From Chromera velia (lineage: Eukaryota > Sar > Chromeraceae), in NCBI GenBank assembly GCA_018398765.1, contig JAHBMJ010000764.1, forward strand, positions 109,183 to 120,945: 11,763 nucleotides of DNA. The letters are read 5' to 3'. The position numbers and the translations under genes were made by a program. Shown piece after piece: positions 1 through 7,036 of this stretch. Below the pieces are notes generated by a model. The model worked only from the letters and a program-made list of their open reading frames with translations. It did no database searches and was not told where the DNA came from. The stretch's first letter is position 1. Each line of letters begins with the position of its first letter.

Positions 1-120
1 TCTTGATGGAAGGCCACCAAAGGCGGCCGACGAGCGCGGCCTTCGGCCGCGCATAGCCGCGCGGCCTGCGCCGAAGATGACGCAACGCAGTCAACGTGGC
101 GTCGCCACAACATGCACACG
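1..120. repeat. GC-rich cluster of small hairpins
   Basis: GCGCGGCC at 34-41 pairs perfectly with GGCCGCGC at 45-52 around a TTC loop. GCCGCGCGGC at 56-65 is a perfect palindrome. GGCCACC (13-19) and GGCGGCC (23-29) form a stem with one A/C mismatch, the same kind of imperfect stem seen at 320-343 inside the neighbouring transposon. No convincing coding frame is seen. It may be the edge of another hairpin-rich element running off the left of the window. The rest, 121-262, is AT-rich and shows nothing else I can support. Confidence 0.5.
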
Positions 121-262
121 ACCTGCATTGATCGATTCTGAAAAGTTTATAGCTTAGTGTCAGGGGGGTACTGTAGTAATGTGTAGATTGATCATTTTTT
201 GTGTCAATTAAACCTCTATAAGGCTAGAGTTAAATTCTGTCTTCACAAAAATTAACGTACCA

Positions 263-270
263 CTCGGTAG
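263..270. repeat. Target site duplication, left copy (CTCGGTAG)
   Basis: CTCGGTAG lies directly before the left terminal inverted repeat and recurs exactly at 1464-1471 directly after the right one. Because the repeat tip GCATGC is palindromic, the split could instead be a 6-bp duplication TCGGTA with an 18-bp inverted repeat. Confidence 0.8.
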
Positions 271-286
271 CATGCTGTCTAAACCT
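271..286 (+). repeat. Left terminal inverted repeat (16 bp)
   Basis: CATGCTGTCTAAACCT, the perfect reverse complement of 1448-1463. It would be the transposase-recognised end of the element. Confidence 0.85.
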
Positions 287-297
287 GGCTGAGGCAT

Positions 298-454
298 CTG
301 GGGTACCCCAGGCACGCCGCAGGCGGCCCGTTAGGGCCACCTGGGGCGACCCCAGGTGGTTTTGCCTAAGTTTATACAGAGCTGCCTGGGGCGAAGCCCC
401 AAGCAGTTGTTAAGAGTTACCTGGGGTGAAGGTCAGTGCCGAAGGCACTGACCT
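298..454. repeat. Left subterminal hairpin array with CTGGGG motifs
   Basis: Five stem-loops lie in 157 bp. CTGGGGTACCCCAG at 298-311 is a perfect palindrome. CAGGCGGCCC (320-329) pairs with GGGCCACCTG (334-343) with one mismatch. CCACCTGGGG (337-346) pairs with CCCCAGGTGG (350-359) around CGA. CTGC+TGGGGC (382-392) pairs with GCCCCA+GCAG (396-406) around GAA. AGGTCAGTGCC (430-440) pairs with GGCACTGACCT (444-454) around GAA. The second and third share bases and so exclude each other. Loops are three or four bases, and the fourth contains GCGAAGC, known as an unusually stable DNA mini-hairpin. CCTGGGG recurs in the right subterminal zone, which suggests a protein-binding or structural role in transposition. 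Confidence 0.75.
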
Positions 455-733
455 TGTCGTCACGAACCACGGTGCACGTGCCCGACCAGGTTTGCGCGAG
501 GAATACGCCGACACGACCTCCCAATCTATACATGCAATTACGTGCATGCCGTGCATCAAAGGTCCAACCGGGTCATGCAGACTAGCAGCAACTTTTTGTT
601 CAGCGGTCGCGATCAGCGATAGATACCAGTGGATAGACATTAAGTTGACGGTTGCTTTCAACTTTTGTCTCTTCTCACTCTTGTCACTAAAGATGCACAT
701 CATTGCACATCATTGTATATCCATTGATTAACT

Positions 734-862
734 CACTGATTGATTTTGTACTTAGTTTTCCCGCTTACTGACTGCACTGATTGATAATTCCACACTTGGC
801 CTTCCCGCTTGCTGACTACACTGATTAATAATTCTGTACTCGGCCTTCCCGCTTGCTGCCTG
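734..862. repeat. Imperfect tandem repeat, three units of 41-44 bp
   Basis: Units begin with CACTGATT at 734, 775 and 819. Each carries a core TTCCCGCTT followed by a C-T-G-rich end. Units two and three are most alike (both contain GGCCTTCCCGCTTGCTG); unit one is shorter and more diverged. The repeats are inside the transposon. Confidence 0.75.
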
Positions 863-940
863 CTCAGCTAACTGCAATGCAGGCCGCAGTCGCATGAACA
901 ATCAAAATTACACTGACAATCAAAATCAGAGGTGTTTTAC

Positions 941-1084
941 ATGGAGAACATAACAGAAGAATAGGCTATAGCTGAAGAGAACCACCGCAGAACATTCAGA
1001 CAGGTAATCGATGCCTGTGTCTCTCACTACCATCATGATGATGAGGCAGAAGATTTCGAGCTTGTCTGGGAGGTGCCAATCTAA
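941..1084 (+). pseudogene. Short coding-like remnant inside the transposon
   Basis: An ATG at 941 opens seven codons, then a TAG at 962-964 interrupts, and the same frame stays open for 39 codons to the TAA at 1082-1084. The second part has a charged composition with a His-His-Asp-Asp-Glu stretch followed by Phe-Glu-Leu-Val-Trp. I do not recognise it. It could be a leftover fragment of a captured or transposon gene, a 3' exon, or chance; the length is within what chance allows. Confidence 0.25.
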
Positions 1085-1357
1085 GTAAACAAAAAGTGAC
1101 ACATGCAACTTTGCATTGTTTATAAACTTATCGCAGAGTGGAAATTTACTCTAGAAAATTATTCAGAAAATTTGATTTAATTCTTTTCTATAAAATAATA
1201 TCTAGAATTATATAAAAATTTTGATTTATTGATTTAATTTGAAGCATTGTAAATGAATCTTTAAAGTTGCGTTCAGATACTAAATCCTAGAATAAAGGCA
1301 TTTTTAAATTTTTTTCAACGTTTTTCATACTATAGAGAGAATGCAGAAAGACCCTCT

Positions 1358-1440
1358 GACTGCCTGGGGTGCTGCAGGTGGTCCATAAGGACCGCCTGGG
1401 GAAGGTTATAACGGGCCGCCTGGGGTCAGCGCAGGCAGTC
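1358..1440. repeat. Right subterminal nested inverted repeat
   Basis: GACTGCCTG (1358-1366) pairs with CAGGCAGTC (1432-1440). Inside, CAGGTGGTCC (1375-1384) pairs with GGACCGCCTG (1389-1398) around ATAA with one T/G position. The inner hairpin resembles the left-end hairpin at 320-343. CCTGGGG occurs three times here (from 1363, 1395 and 1419). Confidence 0.7.
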
Positions 1441-1447
1441 ATTCTGA

Positions 1448-1463
1448 AGGTTTAGACAGCATG
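1448..1463 (-). repeat. Right terminal inverted repeat (16 bp)
   Basis: AGGTTTAGACAGCATG, the exact reverse complement of 271-286, directly followed by the second CTCGGTAG. Confidence 0.85.
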
Positions 1464-1471
1464 CTCGGTAG
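1464..1471. repeat. Target site duplication, right copy (CTCGGTAG)
   Basis: Exact copy of 263-270, placed where the insertion-generated duplicate should be. Confidence 0.8.
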
Positions 1472-1866
1472 ACATCACACTTTAAAAAAGGAAAAGGAAA
1501 AAACTCGAGTGTTGTAAGACAGTTACAAACCATACATTTGTAACTTCCGTATAACGTTTTTCTAAGAGATTTTGAAAGACTGAATTTAGCGTACATTGAT
1601 ATAATTTAACACCGAAAAATTAGGAAAAATTAGATGATTGAGGGTTTGTTATGCATACCGCGTCTAGCCGCGTCCCTATATATGAGGGGTGGACCTAGCC
1701 TAGTTTGTCAGAAGGTTCTGCTTTTTCCGGTTAGTATCGATTCCAGTAGATTCTAGGGGCAAGCTTATTGACGGGGAAAAGTTGTTTTTTTTTTTGAATC
1801 ACATGTAGACCTTTGTATCATGACAGCCCCGCGGGGCATGCGCAGTTTTTTTGGTTTGGCCCCAGC
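1472..1866 (+). other. AT-rich upstream region of the host gene
   Basis: About 395 bases without a supported gene. It holds an A-rich stretch near 1482-1502, a TATATAT at 1677-1683, a run of T near 1786-1795, and the 12-bp palindrome GCCCCGCGGGGC at 1826-1837. It probably contains the promoter and 5' untranslated region of the gene that follows. Confidence 0.4.
1677..1683 (+). promoter_or_regulatory. TATA-like sequence
   Basis: TATATAT lies 190 bp before the ATG at 1867 and 247 bp before the ATG at 1924. It is the only such motif in the immediate upstream region. Position and sequence fit a core promoter, but the motif is short and the surroundings are AT-rich, so it may be chance. Confidence 0.2.
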
Positions 1867-2589
1867 ATGGCCCCAGCCGGCACATGCCGGCATGCCTCTC
1901 TGCCTTGGTGCAAGGGCGCAGGTATGGCGCAGGTGTTGAGATCATCATCCAAAGCAGCAGATGAGGACGTATCCCTTGGAGACATGGAGGCCCTACGTCC
2001 ATTCTTTGAGAGACTTTTCGTTCCCAGTACTCACGACACACAAATTGACTTCCCTATCCCCTCATCTAAATACCAGTCTGCCCCTCCCTGTCAGCCAGTC
2101 GGCGGTGTTGATGGACGGATTCCCTCTACGCCGCCTCCAGGATTCCCTCCAGCCCCACAGCATCACAGTATGAGCCTTGTTAACCCCAACAGCCGCATCA
2201 CTCCAGGAGAGGATGAACACTGCCAGATCAGGCGGCTGCTTGGAAAGGCTCTTGTGTCGCCATTGTCTCCCGACCTTTCAAATTTCCTTTGCACCTTTGT
2301 CGTTCACTTCTCCAACCGATTACAGTGTGAAGAAAGTAACAAGGCACAGTCAGATGTTCCTGGACAATTTCTGCACGGGGGCACTCCGAATGTCTCTGCA
2401 AGTTTGCCTCCAGGTGACCAAGGGAGGGCTCCAGTATCCGTGTCTTCGCTGTCCAAGTCGGATGCCGACGCTCCCCCCGCTTCCCTCTCTCCTTCCCCAA
2501 GAGGGCCTCTCGGAGCTGTTGCAGAGTTATCTGTAATACTCGAAGCCCCTCCACCTGTGAGAGACAGACCTGCCGGAAAAACACCCAAG
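1867..2589 (+). CDS. Hypothetical protein, exon 1 of a multi-exon gene
   Basis: The frame is open from upstream of 1867 to a TAG at 2593-2595. Two ATGs have good context: 1867 (A at -3, G at +4) and 1924 (G at -3, G at +4). The earlier would be met first by scanning ribosomes; the later gives a start Met-Ala-Gln-Val. After 1924 comes an acidic stretch with Asp-Met-Glu-Ala-Leu-Arg-Pro-Phe-Phe, then a long Pro/Ser-rich, low-complexity, probably disordered region. A donor CCCAAG/GTTTAG at 2589/2590 removes the TAG and joins in phase 0 to the frame at 2629. No known domain is recognised. The alternative is a single-exon protein ending at 2595. The opposite-strand frames here look like shadows. 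Confidence 0.5.
1876..1891. repeat. Small inverted repeat near the gene start
   Basis: GCCGGCA (1876-1882) and TGCCGGC (1885-1891) pair around CA. It lies between the two candidate start codons (1867 and 1924), so it could form a leader hairpin if translation begins at 1924. Confidence 0.35.
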
Positions 2590-2628
2590 GTTTAGTCTTT
2601 TCCATTCTCTCCTGATGCGTACAAAAAG

Positions 2629-2796
2629 GTGAAGCCCCGAGAAGAGGATACCACCATATCAGAAGAACACACAGCCCGATGCGAGTGGATTTGCAAGGTG
2701 TTCTTTTTTTTGTACTATAGAGATCAGCCAATGCGGGTCAATGAATTGGGAGGCTCCCTGAGCGATTACAAACCTCGAGCGTATTCAAACGACATG
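2629..2796 (+). CDS. Hypothetical protein, exon 2
   Basis: The frame carries on in phase 0 after a proposed 39-nt intron (2590-2628, GTTTAG to AAAAAG, with a weak pyrimidine tract). It encodes a charged start (Lys-Pro-Arg-Glu-Glu-Asp), then Cys-Glu-Trp-Ile-Cys-Lys, a short Phe/Leu/Tyr-rich hydrophobic patch, and Pro-Met-Arg-Val-Asn-Glu-Leu-Gly-Gly. The end is placed at ATG/GTCAGT (2796/2797). The hydrophobic patch could look like a 23-nt intron (GTGTTC to ACTATAG), but removing it breaks the frame. No family recognised. Confidence 0.5.
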
Positions 2797-3213
2797 GTCA
2801 GTCTGTTTTCTTTTTCTCACTGGTACCCCCCCCCTCCTTGTCATTTGTTTTCATTGGTGGCTGCATCAAGATATGGGGGTAGGGTGTGTCTCACATGGCT
2901 AAGAGAGTGGTTTCTTTTTTTGTTTTCGCTTGGATCACAACGTGACGCGGTCACCTTTCAACTATACTTTTTTGACAATCCATATGACTTCCAAAATTTT
3001 GGTGAATCGGAAGCTTTGACATGACAGTGCAGTGCGGCCGCGCCTGCAAGATCAAAGGGGCCCTAGGTCCCTGCATGTGTCTGTGTCCCTGTCCACATCC
3101 TGTCCATTCCCCACCTTCTTCTTTCGCTGACTCTTTGTATGACTTGTTGATTTGTCTATCTTCGTTCTGAGATCATTCACGCCCCCGACCTCCAATATTC
3201 CACATGACCTCAG
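2797..3213 (+). other. Intron 2 (417 nt)
   Basis: The donor is GTCAGT and the acceptor is ATGACCTCAG at 3204-3213. It is full of stops in all forward frames after the first part and has a C-rich, T-rich 3' half. It contains GCGGCCGCGCC at about 3034-3044, a small GC-rich island. Nothing else is supported inside it. Confidence 0.5.
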
Positions 3214-3387
3214 GCGGATCTGATAGGCCCGCGGGAATCAGATCTCTTCTTCCTGCCGTTTCAAAAAATTGGAGACAAAGCACCAGTAGGAAATGAACTG
3301 GTTGCGTTGAAAATATGGGGGAGAGATCAAGCATGGTACGACAACTGGAAGTCGAGGTGGAATGATTCCTCAAAGAATCAGAAGAAG
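3214..3387 (+). CDS. Hypothetical protein, exon 3
   Basis: This is the best-defined exon: 58 codons, bounded by CTCAG/GCGGAT and AAGAAG/GTGAGT, with an in-frame TGA just upstream (3205-3207) that forces a splice there. The peptide is rich in Trp, Lys and Asp (for example Lys-Ile-Trp-Gly-Arg-Asp and Trp-Tyr-Asp-Asn-Trp-Lys) and looks like a folded, basic segment. It is in phase 0 at both ends. I do not recognise the family. Confidence 0.65.
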
Positions 3388-3526
3388 GTGAGTAGGTCTC
3401 ATTTGTCCTCAGCGTGAAGAGACAAGCAACAATTGAATCGGCGTTGCATTCCGCTGTTCAACAAATATAGATTTAAGCCTGAGTCACACGGAGAATTTAT
3501 CTAAACAGTCCTTCAGCCGCCTTCAG

Positions 3527-3646
3527 CTCGAATCAATCGGCGACATGAGAATGGACATTTCTTCCGACAAGCACACTCGAACAATTGAACCCAAAGACAC
3601 GAAACTTTGGCTAGCTGCACATCGAAAAAATGAAAGCAACTCGAGG
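3527..3646 (+). CDS. Hypothetical protein, exon 4
   Basis: Forty codons from the acceptor CCGCCTTCAG/CTCGAA to AGG/GTTTGT, phase 0 at both ends. The intron before it is 139 nt (3388-3526). The peptide contains Met-Arg-Met-Asp-Ile-Ser-Ser-Asp-Lys and Lys-Leu-Trp-Leu-Ala-Ala-His-Arg-Lys, a basic, helix-like composition. An ATG at 3545 could in theory be a start, but the frame continues upstream to the acceptor. Confidence 0.6.
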
Positions 3647-4175
<529 letters not shown>

Positions 4176-4290
4176 AGACACTTCAAGGGGGTCGATGCAA
4201 GACTCCACTTTGAGGAGCTAAAGGTGGAGAGCTGGCCTATGACGTATGACATGCTGAAGCATACTCACGCTTCTTTGCACGTCAATGGCA
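4176..4290 (+). CDS. Hypothetical protein, exon 5
   Basis: Begins after GCGTCACAG in phase 0 and encodes Arg-His-Phe-Lys-Gly-Val-Asp-Ala-Arg-Leu and Glu-Glu-Leu-Lys-Val-Glu-Ser-Trp-Pro, clearly non-repetitive and coding-like. The 3' boundary is uncertain. The frame stays open to 4496, but from about 4321 the DNA looks like an intron end (a pyrimidine tract up to CTGCTGCAG at 4363-4371). Donor candidates are GTATGA at 4244 and GTCAAT at 4281; neither gives a clean join to the next frame. Confidence 0.5.
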
Positions 4291-4410
4291 GGAAGGGAGA
4301 GGGGGGGATAGGGAGCAGGACGTCTGCTTCTTGTGCTTCTCTGTCGGCCTCTGCTTCCTTGTCTGCTGCAGGAGTCCAAAAGAGGGCGAGGGAGAGCGCC
4401 GAGGGCTTGA

Positions 4411-4686
4411 AAGTTCGACCTTGGAATTTTCAAAAAGGCAGAGAAGGTCACACCAAAGCCCCTCGACATGAAGGAGCCGAAAAAAGAGCATGTTGATCGA
4501 CTAGAAGAGGAAGCAGCACGGCCAGAGAAAGAGAGAAAGATCAAACAAGAAGAATCGTCAGCTGCATCGTCTACCAGTTCTGCAACAGCCGATCACGACA
4601 CCGAGTTCGATCCAATTCTTGTGGAACAGTTGGGTTTCGGTCCGGAAGTCCCACCGGCGGGGCCACCGCCCTCTCAACCGCCTTAA
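4411..4686 (+). CDS. Hypothetical protein, likely last exon (C-terminus)
   Basis: The frame opens after a TGA at 4408-4410 and runs to TAA at 4684-4686. It encodes a Lys/Glu-rich, probably coiled or disordered segment (Lys-Glu-Pro-Lys-Lys-Glu-His-Val-Asp-Arg-Leu-Glu-Glu-Glu), a Ser/Ala/Thr run, then Phe-Asp-Pro-Ile-Leu-Val-Glu-Gln and a Pro-rich tail. The acceptor is not certain (CAG at 4439-4441 is one choice). Another possible ending is a short frame at 4692-4814 with Val-Glu-Val-Glu-His-Asn-Leu-Lys-Leu-Arg-Val, reachable only by one more small intron. Confidence 0.45.
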   Translation, partial: KFDLGIFKKAEKVTPKPLDMKEPKKEHVDRLEEEAARPEKERKIKQEESSAASSTSSATADHDTEFDPILVEQLGFGPEVPPAGPPPSQPP

Positions 4687-5373
4687 GCCAGAACTGCTCA
4701 AGCTTCTGTCAAAATCCCACTCAATACCACGTAGAAGTAGAACACAACTTGAAACTTCGAGTCCCGGAGTCCGAATCAGAGATTTTGCGCAGCTTTGTGC
4801 TCAGCAACGATTGAACTCCCAGACTTTGAGACAAAGGAATTGAAAGTATGATAATGCAAAAAATCGTATGATTTATATAAATAACTTCCATATAAAGAGT
4901 GTAGTTGAAGAGTTTATTCTCAGTCATGTAGTTTTAGAGTTAGCTATATAAGTATGTTATCTGATTCACCGATTGAGTCTATTATACCAGGTGCACGAGG
5001 CGGCGCGAGCTCAAATCATATGAATCTAACTTCTAAAAACCTTAATGTGTGCATAATAGATTTTAGCTTTAATTAATTGAATTACAGTAGTCAGACTAAT
5101 AATTAAATAATTTTACAATTAAGGCTCCCCATGTATGATAAACAAAAAAAAAGTAATTTTTAAAACCGACTTTTGATTTTCTTTTTTAAAATAATTTTAC
5201 AACAATTTTATAATAATTTTACTAACAATTAGATAAGTCTAACTTGTCATTAACCTTGGTTAATCCTATAACGGACCTAACTGTATAGTATAAGAGCTAG
5301 TATAAAAATTATTTCCTTTTGCAATGACGGATACCAATTATTAAACTAAACTTATTATTCTACGAGTAACAAA
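4687..5373. other. Gene 3' flank and AT-rich intergenic DNA
   Basis: After the stop, about 160 bases are still of mixed composition (possible 3' untranslated region or an extra exon). From about 4850 the sequence is strongly AT-rich with short runs such as ATAATTTTAC repeated near 5110, 5189 and 5212. No RNA gene, long frame or clear terminator is seen. Confidence 0.5.
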
Positions 5374-5617
5374 GGGGCCATGTAAAAATTTATTTGAGTG
5401 TCAATGGCACGCAAGACCCCCCCCCTTTCCCTACCTTCTGCCACAACGGCACGCAACCCTCCCAAAAAATTTGAAAACACATTTTTTTTGACTTAAAAAT
5501 GTGTTTTGATAGTGGAGAAGAACGGTTATTTTTTTTTGACTGGCACGTACAGACCCCCCCCCCCCTTAGAGCCCGTTTGCGTGCCACTGACACTCAAATG
5601 AATTTTTACATGGCCCC
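5374..5617. mobile_element. Foldback / MITE-like element with 41-bp inverted arms
   Basis: The arm at 5374-5414 (starting GGGGCCATGTAAAAATT) and the arm at 5577-5617 are reverse complements at 39 of 41 positions. The centre is also palindromic: AAAACACATTTTT (5474-5486) pairs with AAAAATGTGTTTT (5495-5507). Two C runs (nine at 5417-5425, twelve at 5554-5565) lie inside the arms in direct, not inverted, orientation, each after a GGCACG-N-A-type motif. The flanks share only AAA, too short to prove a duplication. There is no credible coding frame. The symmetry is seen; mobility is inferred. Confidence 0.75.
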
Positions 5618-5668
5618 AAACCGGCTAGCAAAAGAGTCTATCGCAATTACACTCTACTACATAGTCTG

Positions 5669-6036
5669 TGTCACGCTCTTAGGAACTAAAGTGAGGACTT
5701 ACCATACGACTTCACTTATCAAGCTTAACGTACGTGGAGGAGTCTGTCCATCAGACCTCCTTGTTCCTTTCGTATTGTTTTATTTCAATCTTAATCAATC
5801 TTATTCTTTCCATGCATTGACTTGCATACATGCATGCTTCTGTATTTTCGAATTAATTCTTTTTTTCATGAAACCTCAGGGCGTGGGTGACGCCATAGCG
5901 GACGGCCTGACGTCTGACCCTTATGCCCGCGCTTTCTTAAGCACTGGCTCTACTGATTGCCCGGCGCTGCCCCTTCACCCGCTAGTCCGATTTGTGCGCA
6001 CGGTGAACTAACTTCGGTGGAGCTTGCCGTAACACA
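5669..6036 (-). repeat. 3' LTR (left copy, about 368 bp)
   Basis: In element orientation it starts TGTGTTACGG (from 6036; TGTTACGG from 6034 is the alternative) and ends GAGCGTGACA at 5669, giving the usual TG...CA ends. Its last 33 bases (5669-5701) are identical to 11731-11763. A polyadenylation-type AATAAA lies at 5784-5779. The outer flank for the target duplication would be 5664-5668 (GTCTG on the plus strand), but its partner lies outside the window. Confidence 0.85.
5779..5784 (-). promoter_or_regulatory. Polyadenylation signal-like AATAAA in the LTR
   Basis: AATAAA on the minus strand about 110 bp before the LTR end, a fitting place for the R/U5 cleavage signal of the element transcript. 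Confidence 0.4.
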
Positions 6037-6045
6037 TCCCCCCTT
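6037..6045 (-). promoter_or_regulatory. Polypurine tract
   Basis: AAGGGGGGA on the minus strand directly abuts the LTR start TG. This is the primer for plus-strand DNA synthesis in LTR retrotransposons. It sits 58 bases after the last pol stop (6104-6106). Confidence 0.75.
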
Positions 6046-6103
6046 CAAAACTAATACATCCGGGATCAGCCCAAAGGTCCGGTACTGTTGCGAGATGCTT
6101 TTC

Positions 6104-7036
6104 TCAAAATCCAACTTTCACTCCTTCTGTTTCTCCCTTTTCTTTCTTATCTTCCGTTTCCTTCCTACGCAGCGTCCTGCGTTTGTCTCTTTCGAAATCG
6201 GCCACTAGTTTTGGAGCTTCTGTGTCCTTCACTGCCAACCAGGCAAAGGAACCGTCGTTATAGGAGACTCGGTACTCGGTCTCCCCCTCTGTTTCTCTTG
6301 ACGCCTGAATGCGAACTGGAACCACGCGGCGACTGACGCGTTGCTTGCGTGTGCCGAAGCGCTGGAACACAGCAGGCAGAAACTCATCCCTTCTCGGAGG
6401 GCTATCACGTTGAAACTCTTCGTCCAAAACTTCCCCCAGCTCGGTAAAAATTTCATTCGCTGCCCTGTCCGAGTCTGAGTCGGCATCTTCGCTCGACCGA
6501 CTCGAAATCTCACTCAGTCCTTCTACAAGACCTTTTCCGTTTTCTGTTGCAGAGGGCTGCTGTGGAGCCTCTGCCTCTCTCTCGCCTTCTGCATTGTCAG
6601 CAGACGGCTGAGAATCCTTTCTCTCTGTCGCTCATTCTGCATCTGCTGCAGGGCTACGACTGTTTCTCTGCCTTCCCTGACCTTGAGTCTGTCTGACTCG
6701 GAACCTTCGCAAACGAGAAAGATGAATCACTTCTCTCTTTCCTCCCTCCTGCGGTCGAACCACATAATGCATGGGACGCTCCAACGCTTGCCCTACAACA
6801 ATAAATGGTCCCTTCTATGCCGTCTGGAGTTTGTTTCTCTTCAACCTTTCAATCCTCATGAGGACCAACTCACCCACTGAGAAAGCAAACTTCCTCACCG
6901 GTGGTTTTCTCTTTTCTATCCGTTGCTGACTCTTCTAGATGCTCTGTCCGATTTTCTCCTGCGTCTCCTCCATCTCCTTCTTCAAGAATTCAAGCCAGTC
7001 AGGAACGTCGGTTGCTGGCAAATCTGCAAACGCATC
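6104..7036 (-). pseudogene. pol: Integrase C-terminus: GPF motif, charged linker and chromodomain-like segment
   Basis: After a 1-nt shift at 7037 the pol frame continues to the TGA at 6104-6106. First is a Glu/Lys-rich helix-like stretch, then Gly-Pro-Phe at 6803-6811, the integrase C-terminal GPY/F motif. A Ser/Glu/Asp-rich linker follows (about 6700-6340). The segment at 6176-6331 aligns by eye with chromodomains: Val-Pro-Val-Arg-Ile at the start, Glu-Tyr-Arg-Val-Ser-Tyr, a single Trp, and Leu-Val-Ala-Asp-Phe-Glu-Arg at the end. Chromodomains direct integration to marked chromatin. Breaks: TAG at 6935-6937, TAG at 6815-6817 directly before Lys-Gly-Pro-Phe where the family usually has Trp, and TGA at 6632-6634. 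The linker between GPF and chromodomain is longer than usual. Confidence 0.75.

Larger units (their letters stand above)
271..1463. mobile_element. Non-autonomous DNA transposon (MITE-like, 1,193 bp, 8-bp TSD)
   Basis: The element starts CATGCTGTCTAAACCT (271-286) and ends with its exact reverse complement (1448-1463). It is bounded by the direct duplication CTCGGTAG. An 8-bp duplication is typical of hAT elements and also occurs in a few other cut-and-paste families; the terminal bases do not match the usual hAT consensus well, so the superfamily is left open. Inside are hairpin-rich subterminal zones at both ends (298-454 and 1358-1440), a three-copy tandem repeat (734-862) and a small broken reading frame (941-1084). 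No frame is long enough for a transposase, so movement would depend on an enzyme supplied from elsewhere. The ends and duplication are seen directly; the mobility is inferred. Confidence 0.82.

Noticed and set aside
298-454. CRISPR array or tRNA-like folds in the hairpin zone
   Set aside because: There are no equally spaced direct repeats with spacers, and no cloverleaf with a T-loop could be traced.
426-731. 101-codon and opposite 97-codon frames inside the transposon
   Set aside because: They run through the hairpin zone, show no domain or coding-like bias, and overlap each other on opposite strands.
1813-1815. Start of the first host frame at 1813
   Set aside because: The codon is TTG; the real candidates are the ATGs at 1867 and 1924.
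2700-2722. A 23-nt intron GTGTTC...ACTATAG in exon 2
   Set aside because: Its removal, or removal to the next AG, brings early stops; leaving it in keeps the frame to the next good donor.
5390-6011. Frames over the foldback element and left LTR
   Set aside because: They cross the inverted arms, C-runs and LTR, with no family similarity; they arise from repeat sequence.
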